Under the pieces are notes generated by a model that was not told where the DNA came from, made no database searches, and saw only the letters and a list, made by a program, of their open reading frames with translations. A stretch of 64,000 nt of DNA from Brachybacterium fresconis (GTDB lineage Bacteria; Actinomycetota; Actinomycetes; Actinomycetales; Dermabacteraceae). The DNA is taken from NCBI RefSeq assembly GCF_017876515.1, contig NZ_JAGIOC010000002.1, forward strand, positions 1 through 64,000, written 5' to 3'. Positions 44,969 through 53,856 of the stretch are shown here, in pieces (positions within the stretch are counted from its first letter, which is position 1; each line of letters begins with the position of its first letter). Position numbers and translations under genes: made by a program.

Positions 44969-45982
44969 CTAGGTGTAGTTGGTCATGACGTTGTCGACGC
45001 CGGCGTGAAGGCGTGAGGCCGGAGGCTGGTCGCCGCAGGCGGTGTGGGGCCGATGGTAGTTGTAGTGATGGACCCAGACCGCGATCGCTTCGCGCCGCTC
45101 GGCCTCGGAGGCGTAGGGACGGGCGTAGAGGCACTCCTCGGCGAGGATCCGCTGGTAGCGCTCAATCTTCCCGTTGTGCCGGGGCGTGTAGACCCTGGTC
45201 CGCTGGTGCCTGCCGATGAACGCGCAGGTCGAGCGACGAAACGCAGAGGCTGTGTAGTTGCTGCCGTTGTCGGTGACCAGGCGCGTGATCCGCGTGATGC
45301 CGTGCTCGGCGAAGAACACCCTCGCGCGGTGGAAGAACCCGATCGTCGTGGTGGCTTTCTCGTCCTCGAGCGGCTCGGTGTAGGACAGGCGGGAGAAGCC
45401 GTCCTCCATGGAGTGGAGATAGGTGTAGCCGACCTTTTGCTGTTTGCGGGCACGCTTGCCGGCGAGGACCTGCTCGCTGCCGCGCCCGTGGATCCACCAG
45501 CCACCGCCGTCGGGGATCTGTCCGACCTTCTTGACGTCCATGTGGACCATGTGTCCTGGATAGCGGGCAGTGATCTTTCCTGGTGAGCGCAGGTTCTCGC
45601 CGTCGGGGGTGATGTCGCGCAGGCGGTTGAGCCCGAGGCGGTCCAGCCACCGGGTCACCGTCCTGACGCAGCATGCGAAGCCGTGCGCGTCGGCGAGCTC
45701 GCGGGCGATCCGCCGGGCGGACCACTTGTGCTGACGCCGCCAGAACTCGATCTTCTCCAGCACCCAGGCCGGCAGCCGTGAGGGGCGGTTCGCAGGTGCG
45801 CTGGAGTGGTCCTCCAGGCCGGCATCGCCGTGCTCGCGGTAGCGGGCCGTCCACTTCGACAGCGTCGTCCGCGCGATGCGGAACTCGGCGGCGACATGGG
45901 CGATCGGACGACCGGAGTCGACGACCTGGGCAACGGCTCGCTGCCTCCCAACGACGGTCAGCGGGGCATTACGGTGGTGCAT
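44969..45982 (-). CDS. IS481-family transposase
   Basis: 337 residues from ATG 45982. HTH (IAHVAAEFRIARTTLSKW), HTH_32-like part, core with D in GHMVHMDVKKVG, D in RLVTDNGSNYTA and E in GKIERYQRILAEE. The stop codon TAG is supplied by the CTAG target. Confidence 0.93.
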   Translation of the reverse strand: MHHRNAPLTVVGRQRAVAQVVDSGRPIAHVAAEFRIARTTLSKWTARYREHGDAGLEDHSSAPANRPSRLPAWVLEKIEFWRRQHKWSARRIARELADAHGFACCVRTVTRWLDRLGLNRLRDITPDGENLRSPGKITARYPGHMVHMDVKKVGQIPDGGGWWIHGRGSEQVLAGKRARKQQKVGYTYLHSMEDGFSRLSYTEPLEDEKATTTIGFFHRARVFFAEHGITRITRLVTDNGSNYTASAFRRSTCAFIGRHQRTRVYTPRHNGKIERYQRILAEECLYARPYASEAERREAIAVWVHHYNYHRPHTACGDQPPASRLHAGVDNVMTNYT

Positions 45983-46093
45983 GGAACGGGTCTCCTCCTG
46001 CTCGACGTTTGGCTTCAGCACCACCCATCGTGCAGTCCAGGGGCCCGTTCCTTCATCCCCTACGCGGCGTCCACAACGTCATGACCCGCAACA
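44974..46093 (-). mobile_element. IS481-family insertion sequence
   Basis: 1120 bp. Ends TGTAGTTGGTCATGACGTTG (left) and TGTTGCGGGTCATGACGTTG (right, read inward); CTAG lies one base outside each end (44969-44972 and 46095-46098). Unlike the copy at 12073 it has no cargo. Confidence 0.88.
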
Positions 46094-46137
46094 GCTAGGC
46101 CGCAGCCAGCCCCACCGCCGCGGCAACACTCCATCGA

Positions 46138-46163
46138 GTGCGCATAATCTTGATTATGCGCAC
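46138..46163. promoter_or_regulatory. 26-bp perfect palindrome
   Basis: GTGCGCATAATC-tt-GATTATGCGCAC, 58 bp before the DUF3800 start. A related single arm (TATTATGAGCATTAGAACG) lies at 47127-47145 beyond the gene. Operator or recombination site. Confidence 0.6.
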
Positions 46164-46221
46164 TAGACGCCTCCCTCCCCTGCAGCCGGGCTGTACGCTG
46201 ACGTCCCGGAGCACTGGCAGG

Positions 46222-46938
46222 ATGGCCTGTGTGTTGATCGCCTACGTCGATGAGTCCTACGACCACGACACCTACTTCATCGGTGCCGCCGTGGCCGACG
46301 AGGCAACCTGGGAGCTCGTTGCCGAAGGCTTCGAGGCTGTGCGTCAGCGCACGACTCCACGACACTCGGTGCCCGCCAACGCCGAGTTCCATGGCCACGA
46401 ACTCATGGGTGGACGCGGCGACTGGCGTGCCCTGCGAGGGAAGCACCGTGAGGCGGCTGGCATCTACGCAGCTGCCCTCCAAGCAAGTCTCGACGCGGGC
46501 GTTCGATATCTCTTCCGCGGCGTCGACGTTCGCCGCCTGAACGCCCGCTATGCCTATCCACGTCCGCCGCACTCGATTGTCCTGAGCCATCTTCTCGAGC
46601 GCCTGAATGACTACAGCAGGGCTCACGGCGGCGGTCAGCAGACCATCGTGGTCGCCGACCAGATCGCGACCCAGGAACAGCACCAAGCACAGTTTGAGGA
46701 CTACCAGCGCATTGGCACCGACGGCTACCGATCCAGCACCCTGGCGAACATCTCCTCGCCCATCAACTTCGCCGACTCCCGCTTGTCGCCAGGTCTGCAG
46801 GCCGTTGACATGGCCACGTACATCCACCGCCGCGCTGAGACCGTCGTCAATCAGCACCCCAGGGCGCAGGCGACGACGGACCGGCTCACCAGTCTGATCT
46901 ACCCGGCTACGGTCCACCGGTGGGTGTGGCGGCCATAA
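46222..46938 (+). CDS. DUF3800 protein
   Basis: 238 residues from ATG 46222. The family start LIAYVDESYDHDTYFIGAAV is clear, with VVADQIATQEQH in the middle and SRLSPGLQAVDMATYI near the end; the acidic residues fit the RNase H-like fold proposed for DUF3800. Frequently found in mobile regions; function unproven. Confidence 0.88.
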   Translation: MACVLIAYVDESYDHDTYFIGAAVADEATWELVAEGFEAVRQRTTPRHSVPANAEFHGHELMGGRGDWRALRGKHREAAGIYAAALQASLDAGVRYLFRGVDVRRLNARYAYPRPPHSIVLSHLLERLNDYSRAHGGGQQTIVVADQIATQEQHQAQFEDYQRIGTDGYRSSTLANISSPINFADSRLSPGLQAVDMATYIHRRAETVVNQHPRAQATTDRLTSLIYPATVHRWVWRP

Positions 46939-46940
46939 AA

Positions 46941-46968
46941 CTAGGGCCCCACCGAAGCGGGGCCCTAG
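46941..46968 (+). terminator. Terminator after DUF3800
   Basis: CTAGGGCCCC-accgaagc-GGGGCCCTAG, a 10-bp perfect stem starting 2 bases after the stop codon. Confidence 0.85.
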
Positions 46969-47501
46969 GCTGGCAACGTTCCGGTAGCCGGCCCGTTGTA
47001 ACCCCCAGTCTACGCCCCTCCCCCGGGCCGCGCTATGCCCCCGGCGCACAGCGCAGGTGCCCGCCGCTGGCATCGCTCCGTACCGTCGAGGATGCTCAAC
47101 CTCCTGCGCCAGTCCGCATACCTTCTATTATGAGCATTAGAACGGTTGGCGCTCCTCGTATTTCGCTCCTGCCGTGACTTGATCAGAAGGACGGTTCCGG
47201 AGAGGTTCCCGTGAGACGGCCAGTCACATCGCTCACGCGGTCTGCGGAAAGCCGGCGCTGTTTCACGTCGCCGTAAATCTCACTGTCCATGAAGCCGTTC
47301 TCGACAGCCTTCGCTCAACCTTCGCCTGGGGCGTGCCTTCTAAGCTTGTGCCTGCCGCTCCCGCGGCGGGCTCTCGACGAAGACACACCAGCTCGTCGAC
47401 GGCCATGGACTGCCGCTGGTGATCCTCTGCCGAGCTTATGACCGCCGCGGGTCACGACATCCTGACAGTTCGAGAAGATGGAGGCCTCGTGCTGCGGACG
47501 C
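46969..47501. other. Intergenic stretch at the edge of the accessory region
   Basis: No gene supported. Contains a half-palindrome at 47127-47145 and the IS5 remnant at 47354-47432. It marks the change from mobile DNA to the sugar locus. Confidence 0.5.
47354..47432 (+). mobile_element. IS5/IS427 remnant
   Basis: Translates to SRGGLSTKTHQLVDGHGLPL, nearly the same as the second frame of the IS5 copy at 11584-11660. No ends remain. Confidence 0.75.
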
Positions 47502-48632
47502 TCAGATCGTGCGGGCGAAGGGGTCGAAGCCCTCGGGCAGCAGCGGCACATCGGCGACCGAGCTGTCCACGGTCACGAACTCGCCGGAGGCCGCGGACTC
47601 CTCGGCCGAGAGCATCACGTCCAGCACGTGGTAGCCGAGCTCTCCGCTGGCCACGTGCGGGCGACCTTCGGCGATCGCGCGGACCATGTCCAGCAGGCCC
47701 AGGCCGCGCCCGGTGACGATGCCCTCCTGGGGGACCTCGATCCACTCCTGCTCCGGAGGCTGCTCGCCGAAGGACTCGAAGGGGCGCACGTAGGCGATGC
47801 GGCCCTCGAACATGTTCGGATCCGGGACCACGAGCGAACCCTCGGTGCCGTGGATCTCCACGACGCCCTGGCGGGCCAGCGGCGAATCGAAGCTGACCAG
47901 CGAGGTGCCGGTCTGGCCGGCCTCGAACTGGGTGAGCACCGAGATGGTCGAGGGGACCTCGACGGGGAAGGTCTCCCCGGCCCTGTCGCCCACCTGGATG
48001 GTGCGCTCCTCCTGGGCCGTCACGCCCATCGCGGCGACCGCCGAGACGGTGCCGAACAGGCTCACCAGGGTGGTGAAGTAGTACGGGCCGATGTCCAGCA
48101 GCGGGCCCGCGCCCTTCGCGAACAGGAAGCCGGGGTTCGGATGGAAGACCTCGGGGCCCTGGTACTGCATGGAGGTCTGGGCGAACAGCGGGCGGCCGAT
48201 GGTGCCCTTGGCGATCTCGCGCTTGGCGGTCTGGACGCCGGGGCCGAGGACGGTGTCGGGGGCGCAGCCGACCCGCACCCCGTTCTGCTCGGCCAGGGCC
48301 AGCAGGGAGGAGGTGGACTCGCGGTCCAGGCCCAGGGGCTTCTCGGTCCACACGTGCTTGCCGGCGGCCACGGCGGCCGAAGAGATCTCGGCGTGCACGG
48401 CGGGGATCGTGAGGTTGATGATGACCTGCACGTCCGGGTGGTCCAGCACATCCTGCGCGGTGCCGGAGGCGGGCACGCCGTGCTTGGCGGCCTGCGAGGC
48501 GGCGCGCTCGGTGTCGAGGTCGCCGAGGATCAGGACGTCGACGTCCGGGAAGGAGCCGAGGTTCTCGAGGTAGGTGTCGGAGATGACGCCGACGCCGATG
48601 AATCCGACGCCGACGGGGGTGGAGGTGCTCAT
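47502..48632 (-). CDS. Gfo/Idh/MocA-family oxidoreductase
   Basis: 376 residues. Rossmann start VGVGFIGVGVISDTYLENL, the EKPLGLD motif with the catalytic Lys at about 97-103, C-terminal β-sheet domain. NAD(P)-dependent oxidation or reduction of a sugar. Second gene of a two-gene unit with the isomerase (ATGA overlap). Confidence 0.92.
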   Translation of the reverse strand: MSTSTPVGVGFIGVGVISDTYLENLGSFPDVDVLILGDLDTERAASQAAKHGVPASGTAQDVLDHPDVQVIINLTIPAVHAEISSAAVAAGKHVWTEKPLGLDRESTSSLLALAEQNGVRVGCAPDTVLGPGVQTAKREIAKGTIGRPLFAQTSMQYQGPEVFHPNPGFLFAKGAGPLLDIGPYYFTTLVSLFGTVSAVAAMGVTAQEERTIQVGDRAGETFPVEVPSTISVLTQFEAGQTGTSLVSFDSPLARQGVVEIHGTEGSLVVPDPNMFEGRIAYVRPFESFGEQPPEQEWIEVPQEGIVTGRGLGLLDMVRAIAEGRPHVASGELGYHVLDVMLSAEESAASGEFVTVDSSVADVPLLPEGFDPFARTI

Positions 48633-49453
48633 GCGGCCAGGCCCTTCTCGATCAGGAAGGTGTAGCTGTCGGCGATGTCCTCGAAGACGTCGCCGGGTGC
48701 CTTGTCGTACTCGATGACGGCGTACTGCACGGCGGTCGCCGCCCGCATCGCGTCGAGGGTGGGCACCTCGCCCTCCCCGGCGTGACGCTGGTCCAGGCTC
48801 GAGGAGTCGAAGGCGGGGGCGTCGGGGGCGAAGGGGTTCGAGGCCGGCGCGATGCCGTCCTTGACGTGGATCGCGGCGAGGCGGTCACCGAGCTTCTTGA
48901 CGAGGCCGACGACGTCCTGCTGGCCGGCCAGCGCCCAGAACAGATCCAGCTCGATCACGACGGAGGGGTCGACCAGATCGAGGAAGCGCTCATAGGCCGT
49001 CTGACCGTCGAACGAGGCCACGAACTCCTGCGCATGGTTGTGGTACCCGACGCTCAGTCCGTACTCCTTCGCCTTCTCGGAGGCGGCGTTGAGGCGCTCG
49101 GCGATATCCTTCACGCCGTCCTCGGTGAGCCACCGGTCCGCGGCGACCATCGGCTCGATGACGGTCTTCATGCCGATCTCGGCGGCGGCCTCGAACACGA
49201 CCTCGTTGGCCGGGGTGGGGATCGAGCCGTCCGGGGTCCACAGCTCGTCCGAGAGCAGGGGCGCGTGACCGGTCGGGGAGCTCAGGCCGGCCCGGTCCAG
49301 AGCCGCTCGGATCTGGGTCGGACGGCCCACGAAGTCGAAGGCCTCGACGGTGCGCAGGCCGATCCCGGCGAGCTTGTCGAGGGAGGCGTTCATGTCCGCC
49401 GAGAACTCGGCGGCCAGCGTGTAGAGCTGGATGGAGGCGATGGGCAATACCAC
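48629..49453 (-). CDS. TIM-barrel sugar isomerase/epimerase
   Basis: 274 residues of the AP-endonuclease-2 type: LGIRTVEAFDF-like start (GLRTVEAFDFVG), VGYHNHAQEF, VIELDLFWALAGQQDVV, AIHVKDG. Glu, His and Asp metal ligands are in place. Isomerises a sugar or inositol derivative; substrate unknown. Confidence 0.9.
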   Translation of the reverse strand: MVLPIASIQLYTLAAEFSADMNASLDKLAGIGLRTVEAFDFVGRPTQIRAALDRAGLSSPTGHAPLLSDELWTPDGSIPTPANEVVFEAAAEIGMKTVIEPMVAADRWLTEDGVKDIAERLNAASEKAKEYGLSVGYHNHAQEFVASFDGQTAYERFLDLVDPSVVIELDLFWALAGQQDVVGLVKKLGDRLAAIHVKDGIAPASNPFAPDAPAFDSSSLDQRHAGEGEVPTLDAMRAATAVQYAVIEYDKAPGDVFEDIADSYTFLIEKGLAA

Positions 49454-49820
49454 GGGAGACCTGCTTTCGTACGTCGTCGTCAGAGGGCGGGTCGCATCGC
49501 ACGGATGCGCGAGAGTAAGCGAAAAAGTGATCCCACTGGTCGGAGGCTTTTGGAGTGAACGGTTCGGTTAAAGGGCGCAATGGCGTCACAAACGCCGAGG
49601 AAAGCATGGTCGAGCCCACCGGAGAGGTTTCGTCGGCCCACCCTTATAAAGGCTGACGCTCCCGCGCCGTTGGCCGCCGCCTCGCGTCCGCATCCGTCGG
49701 GCCGGTTCCTGCTCCAAGAGCATCGCGCGGCGGCAGGAGACCCTCAAGGCGTTCACGGTGCTGCTGGTGGCACCGTGAAGGTGGCAGGCAGCTAGCTGAG
49801 CTGGGTTGCCCGCCGTCGGC
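49454..49820. other. Intergenic region with promoter and terminator
   Basis: Holds the minus-strand promoter of the isomerase unit, with a GAACGGTTC palindrome at 49557-49565, and the TTCACGGTGC hairpin at 49752-49779, which follows the transporter operon. No gene seen. Confidence 0.5.
49752..49779 (-). terminator. Terminator of the 49.8-53.5 kb ABC operon
   Basis: TTCACGGTGC-tgctggtg-GCACCGTGAA, 10-bp perfect stem 42 bases after the permease stop on the minus strand. Confidence 0.7.
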
Positions 49821-50819
49821 TCACCCCTTGATTGCACCGAAGATGACGCCCTTGGTGAAGTGCCGCTGGATGAACGGGTACACCAGGAGAATCGGGATCA
49901 CCGCGACCACCGTGATCGCCATCTTGATCGGCAGCCCGGCGACCTCCGCGCCACCGGTGTCAACGGCATCCGCTCCGGGGACAGGCTGTCCCTGGAGCAC
50001 GTACGAGCGGAGCACCAGTTGGAGCGGCCACTTCGAACTGTCGTTGAGGTAGAGCATCGCGTTGAAGAAGCTGTTCCAGTACATCACGCCGTAGAACAGT
50101 GTGATGACGGCGATCACCGCCTTCGACATGGGGATGATGATGCTTCTGAGGATCCGCCAGTCACTCGCCCCGTCGATGCGCGCCGCTTCGGTGATGCTGC
50201 GGTCAATCCCCATGAAGAAGTTGCGCAGGATCAGTAGGTTGAATGCTGAGACGGTGCTGGGAAGGATCAGCGACCATAGGGAATCGATCAGTCCGAGGTT
50301 CGATACCAACAGGTAGGTGGGGATCATCCCGGCGCCGAAGAACATGGTGATCACGAAGAACAGCAGCAGCCCGCGGTGGAATAGTGACCCGGGTCGAGAC
50401 AGTCCATAGGCCGCCATGATCGACACCCCGGTGGCCAGCAGCGTGCCGACGCCAGTCACGAAGATCGAGACCAGGACCGACTGAGTCACCACGCCGCCGG
50501 TGAGGATCTGCGCGTACGCCTGGAACGTGATGCCGCGAGGCACGGTCACCATCCCGCCGGACTTGTTCACGGACCCCTGCGGCGAGATGCTCGTGAGCAT
50601 GACGGTGTACATCGGGTACAAGACCACCAGGGTGATGACGACCAGCGCAGCGGTCTTCCCGATCCGGCTGGGGAGGGACGGGGGCTCCTGCCACGCGGGC
50701 CGGTGACGGGAGCGCCGCTTCGTAGTCCGTCGCTTCTCAGGGTGGTCTTTGGGCGGTGGTGCGACAATCGGAGCCGCCGATGTCAAGCCCGGCTTGCCGT
50801 CGAATCCGGTGTGTGTCAT
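49821..50819 (-). CDS. ABC sugar permease, LplC/YtcP type
   Basis: 332 residues with a polar N-terminal tail, six hydrophobic segments, and EAA loop ITEAARIDGASDW. The C-terminal FTKGVIFGAIKG end is typical of LplC-like permeases for complex oligosaccharides. Overlaps the next permease (ATGA). Confidence 0.93.
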   Translation of the reverse strand: MTHTGFDGKPGLTSAAPIVAPPPKDHPEKRRTTKRRSRHRPAWQEPPSLPSRIGKTAALVVITLVVLYPMYTVMLTSISPQGSVNKSGGMVTVPRGITFQAYAQILTGGVVTQSVLVSIFVTGVGTLLATGVSIMAAYGLSRPGSLFHRGLLLFFVITMFFGAGMIPTYLLVSNLGLIDSLWSLILPSTVSAFNLLILRNFFMGIDRSITEAARIDGASDWRILRSIIIPMSKAVIAVITLFYGVMYWNSFFNAMLYLNDSSKWPLQLVLRSYVLQGQPVPGADAVDTGGAEVAGLPIKMAITVVAVIPILLVYPFIQRHFTKGVIFGAIKG

Positions 50820-51823
50820 GAGTCTGATTTCTGGTAGATGCCGGCCTCGCCGAACACATGGGCCAGCTTGTTCGCTCCGAGCACGAGAAGGAGGCTAATG
50901 ATGCCTGTGACCAGGCCTGCCGCGGCGGCGAAGCTCCAGTCCCCGAAGAGGACGCCCTGGTAGTACACGTAGGTGTCCACGACTTCGGCGCGTGCTGTGC
51001 CGATGGCATCGCGATGCAGGAGGATCTGTTCGAAGCCGACGGTCAGGGCATCCCCGAGGCGCAGGATGAGCAGCAGGATGATGACTGGTTTGAGCGCCGG
51101 GAGCGTAACGTGCCACATCCGCTGCCACCCGCTAGCTCCGTCGACCGCAGCGGCTTCGTACTGCGTCGGGTCGATCGCGGCCAGGGCTGCGAGGAAGATG
51201 ATCATGCCCCAGCCGGCGTCCTTCCAGACTGCTTCACTGGTGATCAAGAGGAGGAAGGTGTCCGGATTGGTCATGATGTCGACAGGGGCCACGTCGTTGT
51301 CCCGCAGCACCCGGTTCAGGAGGCCTGCGCCGCCGAGCATCTGTTGGAAGACCGTCACCACGAGCACCCACGAGAAGAAGTGCGGCAGGTAGACGATCGA
51401 CTGGATGGTCGAGCGGATCCACGGGGTCAGTACGGAGTTCAGCAGCAGCGCCATCACGATCGGGATCGGGAAATAAAAGAAGAGTTGGAACGTCGTGATG
51501 GAAATCGTGTTGATGACGGCGCTGTGGAAGTTGGAGTCCGTCAGCAGCCGCTGGAAGTTCTCCCAGCCCGCCCAGGGGCTCTCGGTGATGCCGACGTAGG
51601 GAGAGTACTGCTGCCACGCCACGATGTTGCCGAGCATCGGCACGTACTTGAACACAAGCGCGAGCGCTACCGCCGGCAGGACCATCAGCAGCAGCGAGCG
51701 GTCGCGCCGGAGCCGACTGGCGAAGGACGCCTTGGCGCGTCGCACCGGCGGTGTCGCGGCGGAGGAGTCTCCGGTGCTGCTGTCCGGCTGCATCTCGCGC
51801 TCCGTGACGTCGGCCTGAGCCAT
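50816..51823 (-). CDS. ABC sugar permease, LplB/YteP type
   Basis: 335 residues from ATG 51823, touching the binding-protein stop (TGATG). Six hydrophobic segments; EAA loop YEAAAVDGASGWQR. Typical of the large-oligosaccharide LplB family with FEQILLHRD late in the protein. Confidence 0.93.
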   Translation of the reverse strand: MAQADVTEREMQPDSSTGDSSAATPPVRRAKASFASRLRRDRSLLLMVLPAVALALVFKYVPMLGNIVAWQQYSPYVGITESPWAGWENFQRLLTDSNFHSAVINTISITTFQLFFYFPIPIVMALLLNSVLTPWIRSTIQSIVYLPHFFSWVLVVTVFQQMLGGAGLLNRVLRDNDVAPVDIMTNPDTFLLLITSEAVWKDAGWGMIIFLAALAAIDPTQYEAAAVDGASGWQRMWHVTLPALKPVIILLLILRLGDALTVGFEQILLHRDAIGTARAEVVDTYVYYQGVLFGDWSFAAAAGLVTGIISLLLVLGANKLAHVFGEAGIYQKSDS

Positions 51824-53466
51824 CAGTAGTTCCCCGAGTCGAGAGCTTCCTGGTACAGCGCGCGCAGCTCTTCGCCTCCGTTCTTGCGCCACTCCTCGAC
51901 GGCGGCATCGACGTCCGCCAGGCTCTGGCGGCCCCGCGGAACATCTGCCTGGAGGTCGGAGAAGGGCTGGCTGAGCTGCGCGAGCTGGGGCGGTTCGGCG
52001 ATCTGGACACCGTGTAGTGGTGGCTCGACCGCGTTCTTCGCGGCATCGGCCTGCCAGGTGCAGAACGCCTCGACGTAGTCCGGCATGGAGACGATCGCGT
52101 TCGTCTGCGGAGGTGCACAGAGGCTCCGGAACGTGGTGATCACCTCGGACTGCCCGAGCTCGGTCGGCATCTCCTCGCCCGAATCGGCCAGGGTGAAGTG
52201 CTCGCCCTCCACGCCGCGTTCGATGAGTTGGTACTCGGTCGTCCCGAACGGTGAGGCGAGGAGGTCTGCGACCCGCAGGAAGTTCTTGATCTTCTCCTCG
52301 TCGTCCGTGCGCTTGATGAACGTGACCATCTCGGCGGGACGGTTGACGTAGACCCAGGGGTCCCCGCCATCGCCCGAGAACCACTTCACGGCGTCCTGGC
52401 GGTATTCGGGATTCGAGGGGCGCTGTCGGTTGTATGCCTCTGCCCAGCCGCCCAGGCCATCGACGGTGAGCAACACGTTGCCCGACTCGAAGCGCTGCTT
52501 GGCCGCGGCGACGTTGCCGGCGACAGCGTCCGGATGGACCGCGCCGGAGTCGAACAGCTTCTTCAGCCAGTCCAGCGCCTGCTTGAATTCCTCGGTCTCG
52601 ACGCGGTTGATGAGCTCGCCGGAGTCATCCAGCTTCCACTTCTCAGGAACATGGAAGATCAGGTAGGCCAGGACGCCGAGATCATTCGCGCCCCAACGGT
52701 TCGTCTTCGCGTCCGTCAGTTCGACGGCGAGATCGATGAGCTCCTGGCCGTCGGTGATCTCTGGGGTGATGCCCATCTCGTCGAGGAGATCCCCACGGGT
52801 GAATAGAGCGTTGGTCACGACGCCGCCCGGCTTCGGCAGCCCGTAGAGCTTCTGTCCGAAGCTCGAGAACTGCCAGGACGAGGTCGGCAGGTTCGCCAGG
52901 TGCGGGTAGTCGAGCACCGCATCGCCGCCGAGGTATGGCGACAGATCCTGGAAGACACCCTCGATCGCCTGGTGGAAGTTGGAGCGGATGTTCCACGCTG
53001 GCATCGCCACCCAGTCCGGGACGTTGTCTGGAGACGCCAGGACGGTGGCGAGCTTGTCGCCATAGGAGGATCCTTCGGTCATCTGGAAGGCGAAGTCGTA
53101 GCCGGTCTTGGCGCGGAGGGCGTCGATGTAGCTGTTGCCCGAGAGGTCGGGGATGGCGCTCCACAGCGGCACCATAGCGGTCGCCTCCGAGCCGTCACCG
53201 ATCGGATCCGGATAGGTCTCCTGAAGCTCCGCGGGGATCGTCAGGAACCCCGGCGTCGAACCGTTGACGGCCGGATAATCCGGCTCCACGATCTCGAGCT
53301 CCTTGTAGGTCGGCAGGTACTCGCTGGAACCGCTCGCCGCCGAGCTGTCGCCGGAAGAGGAGTCCCCGCAGCTGGTTAGAGCGGCAGCCCCGGCGCCCGC
53401 TCCGAGCAGTCCGAAGAAGGATCTGCGGGAAGGGGAGAGGGTCTTTCTGGGTTGGTTCTGTCGCAT
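51823..53466 (-). CDS. Extracellular sugar-binding lipoprotein, LplA/YtcQ type
   Basis: 547 residues. Twin-arginine-like signal SRRSFFGLLGAGAGAAALTSC with the lipobox LTSC. The size and the VADLLASPFGTTEY region fit large oligosaccharide-binding proteins. First gene of the operon; a LacI-type operator (53536-53549) lies 70 bp upstream. Confidence 0.93.
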   Translation of the reverse strand: MRQNQPRKTLSPSRRSFFGLLGAGAGAAALTSCGDSSSGDSSAASGSSEYLPTYKELEIVEPDYPAVNGSTPGFLTIPAELQETYPDPIGDGSEATAMVPLWSAIPDLSGNSYIDALRAKTGYDFAFQMTEGSSYGDKLATVLASPDNVPDWVAMPAWNIRSNFHQAIEGVFQDLSPYLGGDAVLDYPHLANLPTSSWQFSSFGQKLYGLPKPGGVVTNALFTRGDLLDEMGITPEITDGQELIDLAVELTDAKTNRWGANDLGVLAYLIFHVPEKWKLDDSGELINRVETEEFKQALDWLKKLFDSGAVHPDAVAGNVAAAKQRFESGNVLLTVDGLGGWAEAYNRQRPSNPEYRQDAVKWFSGDGGDPWVYVNRPAEMVTFIKRTDDEEKIKNFLRVADLLASPFGTTEYQLIERGVEGEHFTLADSGEEMPTELGQSEVITTFRSLCAPPQTNAIVSMPDYVEAFCTWQADAAKNAVEPPLHGVQIAEPPQLAQLSQPFSDLQADVPRGRQSLADVDAAVEEWRKNGGEELRALYQEALDSGNY

Positions 53467-53535
53467 TGAGCGCTCCTGTATCGCGTTGTTTTCAGGGCTG
53501 GACCTCGCCGACGCTCGAGTCGGTACGCCATTGTT

Positions 53536-53549
53536 TGCAACCGGTTGAA
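53536..53549. promoter_or_regulatory. LacI-type operator 1
   Basis: TGCAACCGGTTGAA, containing a perfect CAACCGGTTG palindrome, upstream of the binding-protein operon. Confidence 0.7.
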
Positions 53550-53747
53550 TAACCGTATGTCACCCGTGTGAGCGAGTCAACAATCCCCGGGTCGCAGTTT
53601 GGTTACGGCATCGTGGCCTGCGGTGATGGCGCTGTACGCGGCCGCGAGGACTACGAGATCAAACGACTTGGCGTGCAGGGAGGCGTGCGTACCTGCGGAG
53701 CGGAAGGCGGGGTGCAAGGCGCCCGGCGACAACTTCGGCCGACTTGA

Positions 53748-53761
53748 TGCAATCGGTTGCG
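53748..53761. promoter_or_regulatory. LacI-type operator 2
   Basis: TGCAATCGGTTGCG, 96 bp before the DUF4434 gene and part of the same motif family. Confidence 0.68.
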
Positions 53762-53856
53762 GTTGTTGAGCGGGTCGGTTACGTTCGACGATCACAGCGC
53801 GGAGTGATCTCGATCAGGGCAGCCTCTCGGGAAGCCGCCCGACGAAGGAGTTGCAT

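Noticed and set aside
47315..47551. Open minus-strand frame of 78 residues
   Set aside because: It is the antisense of the IS5 remnant; the plus strand matches the transposase.
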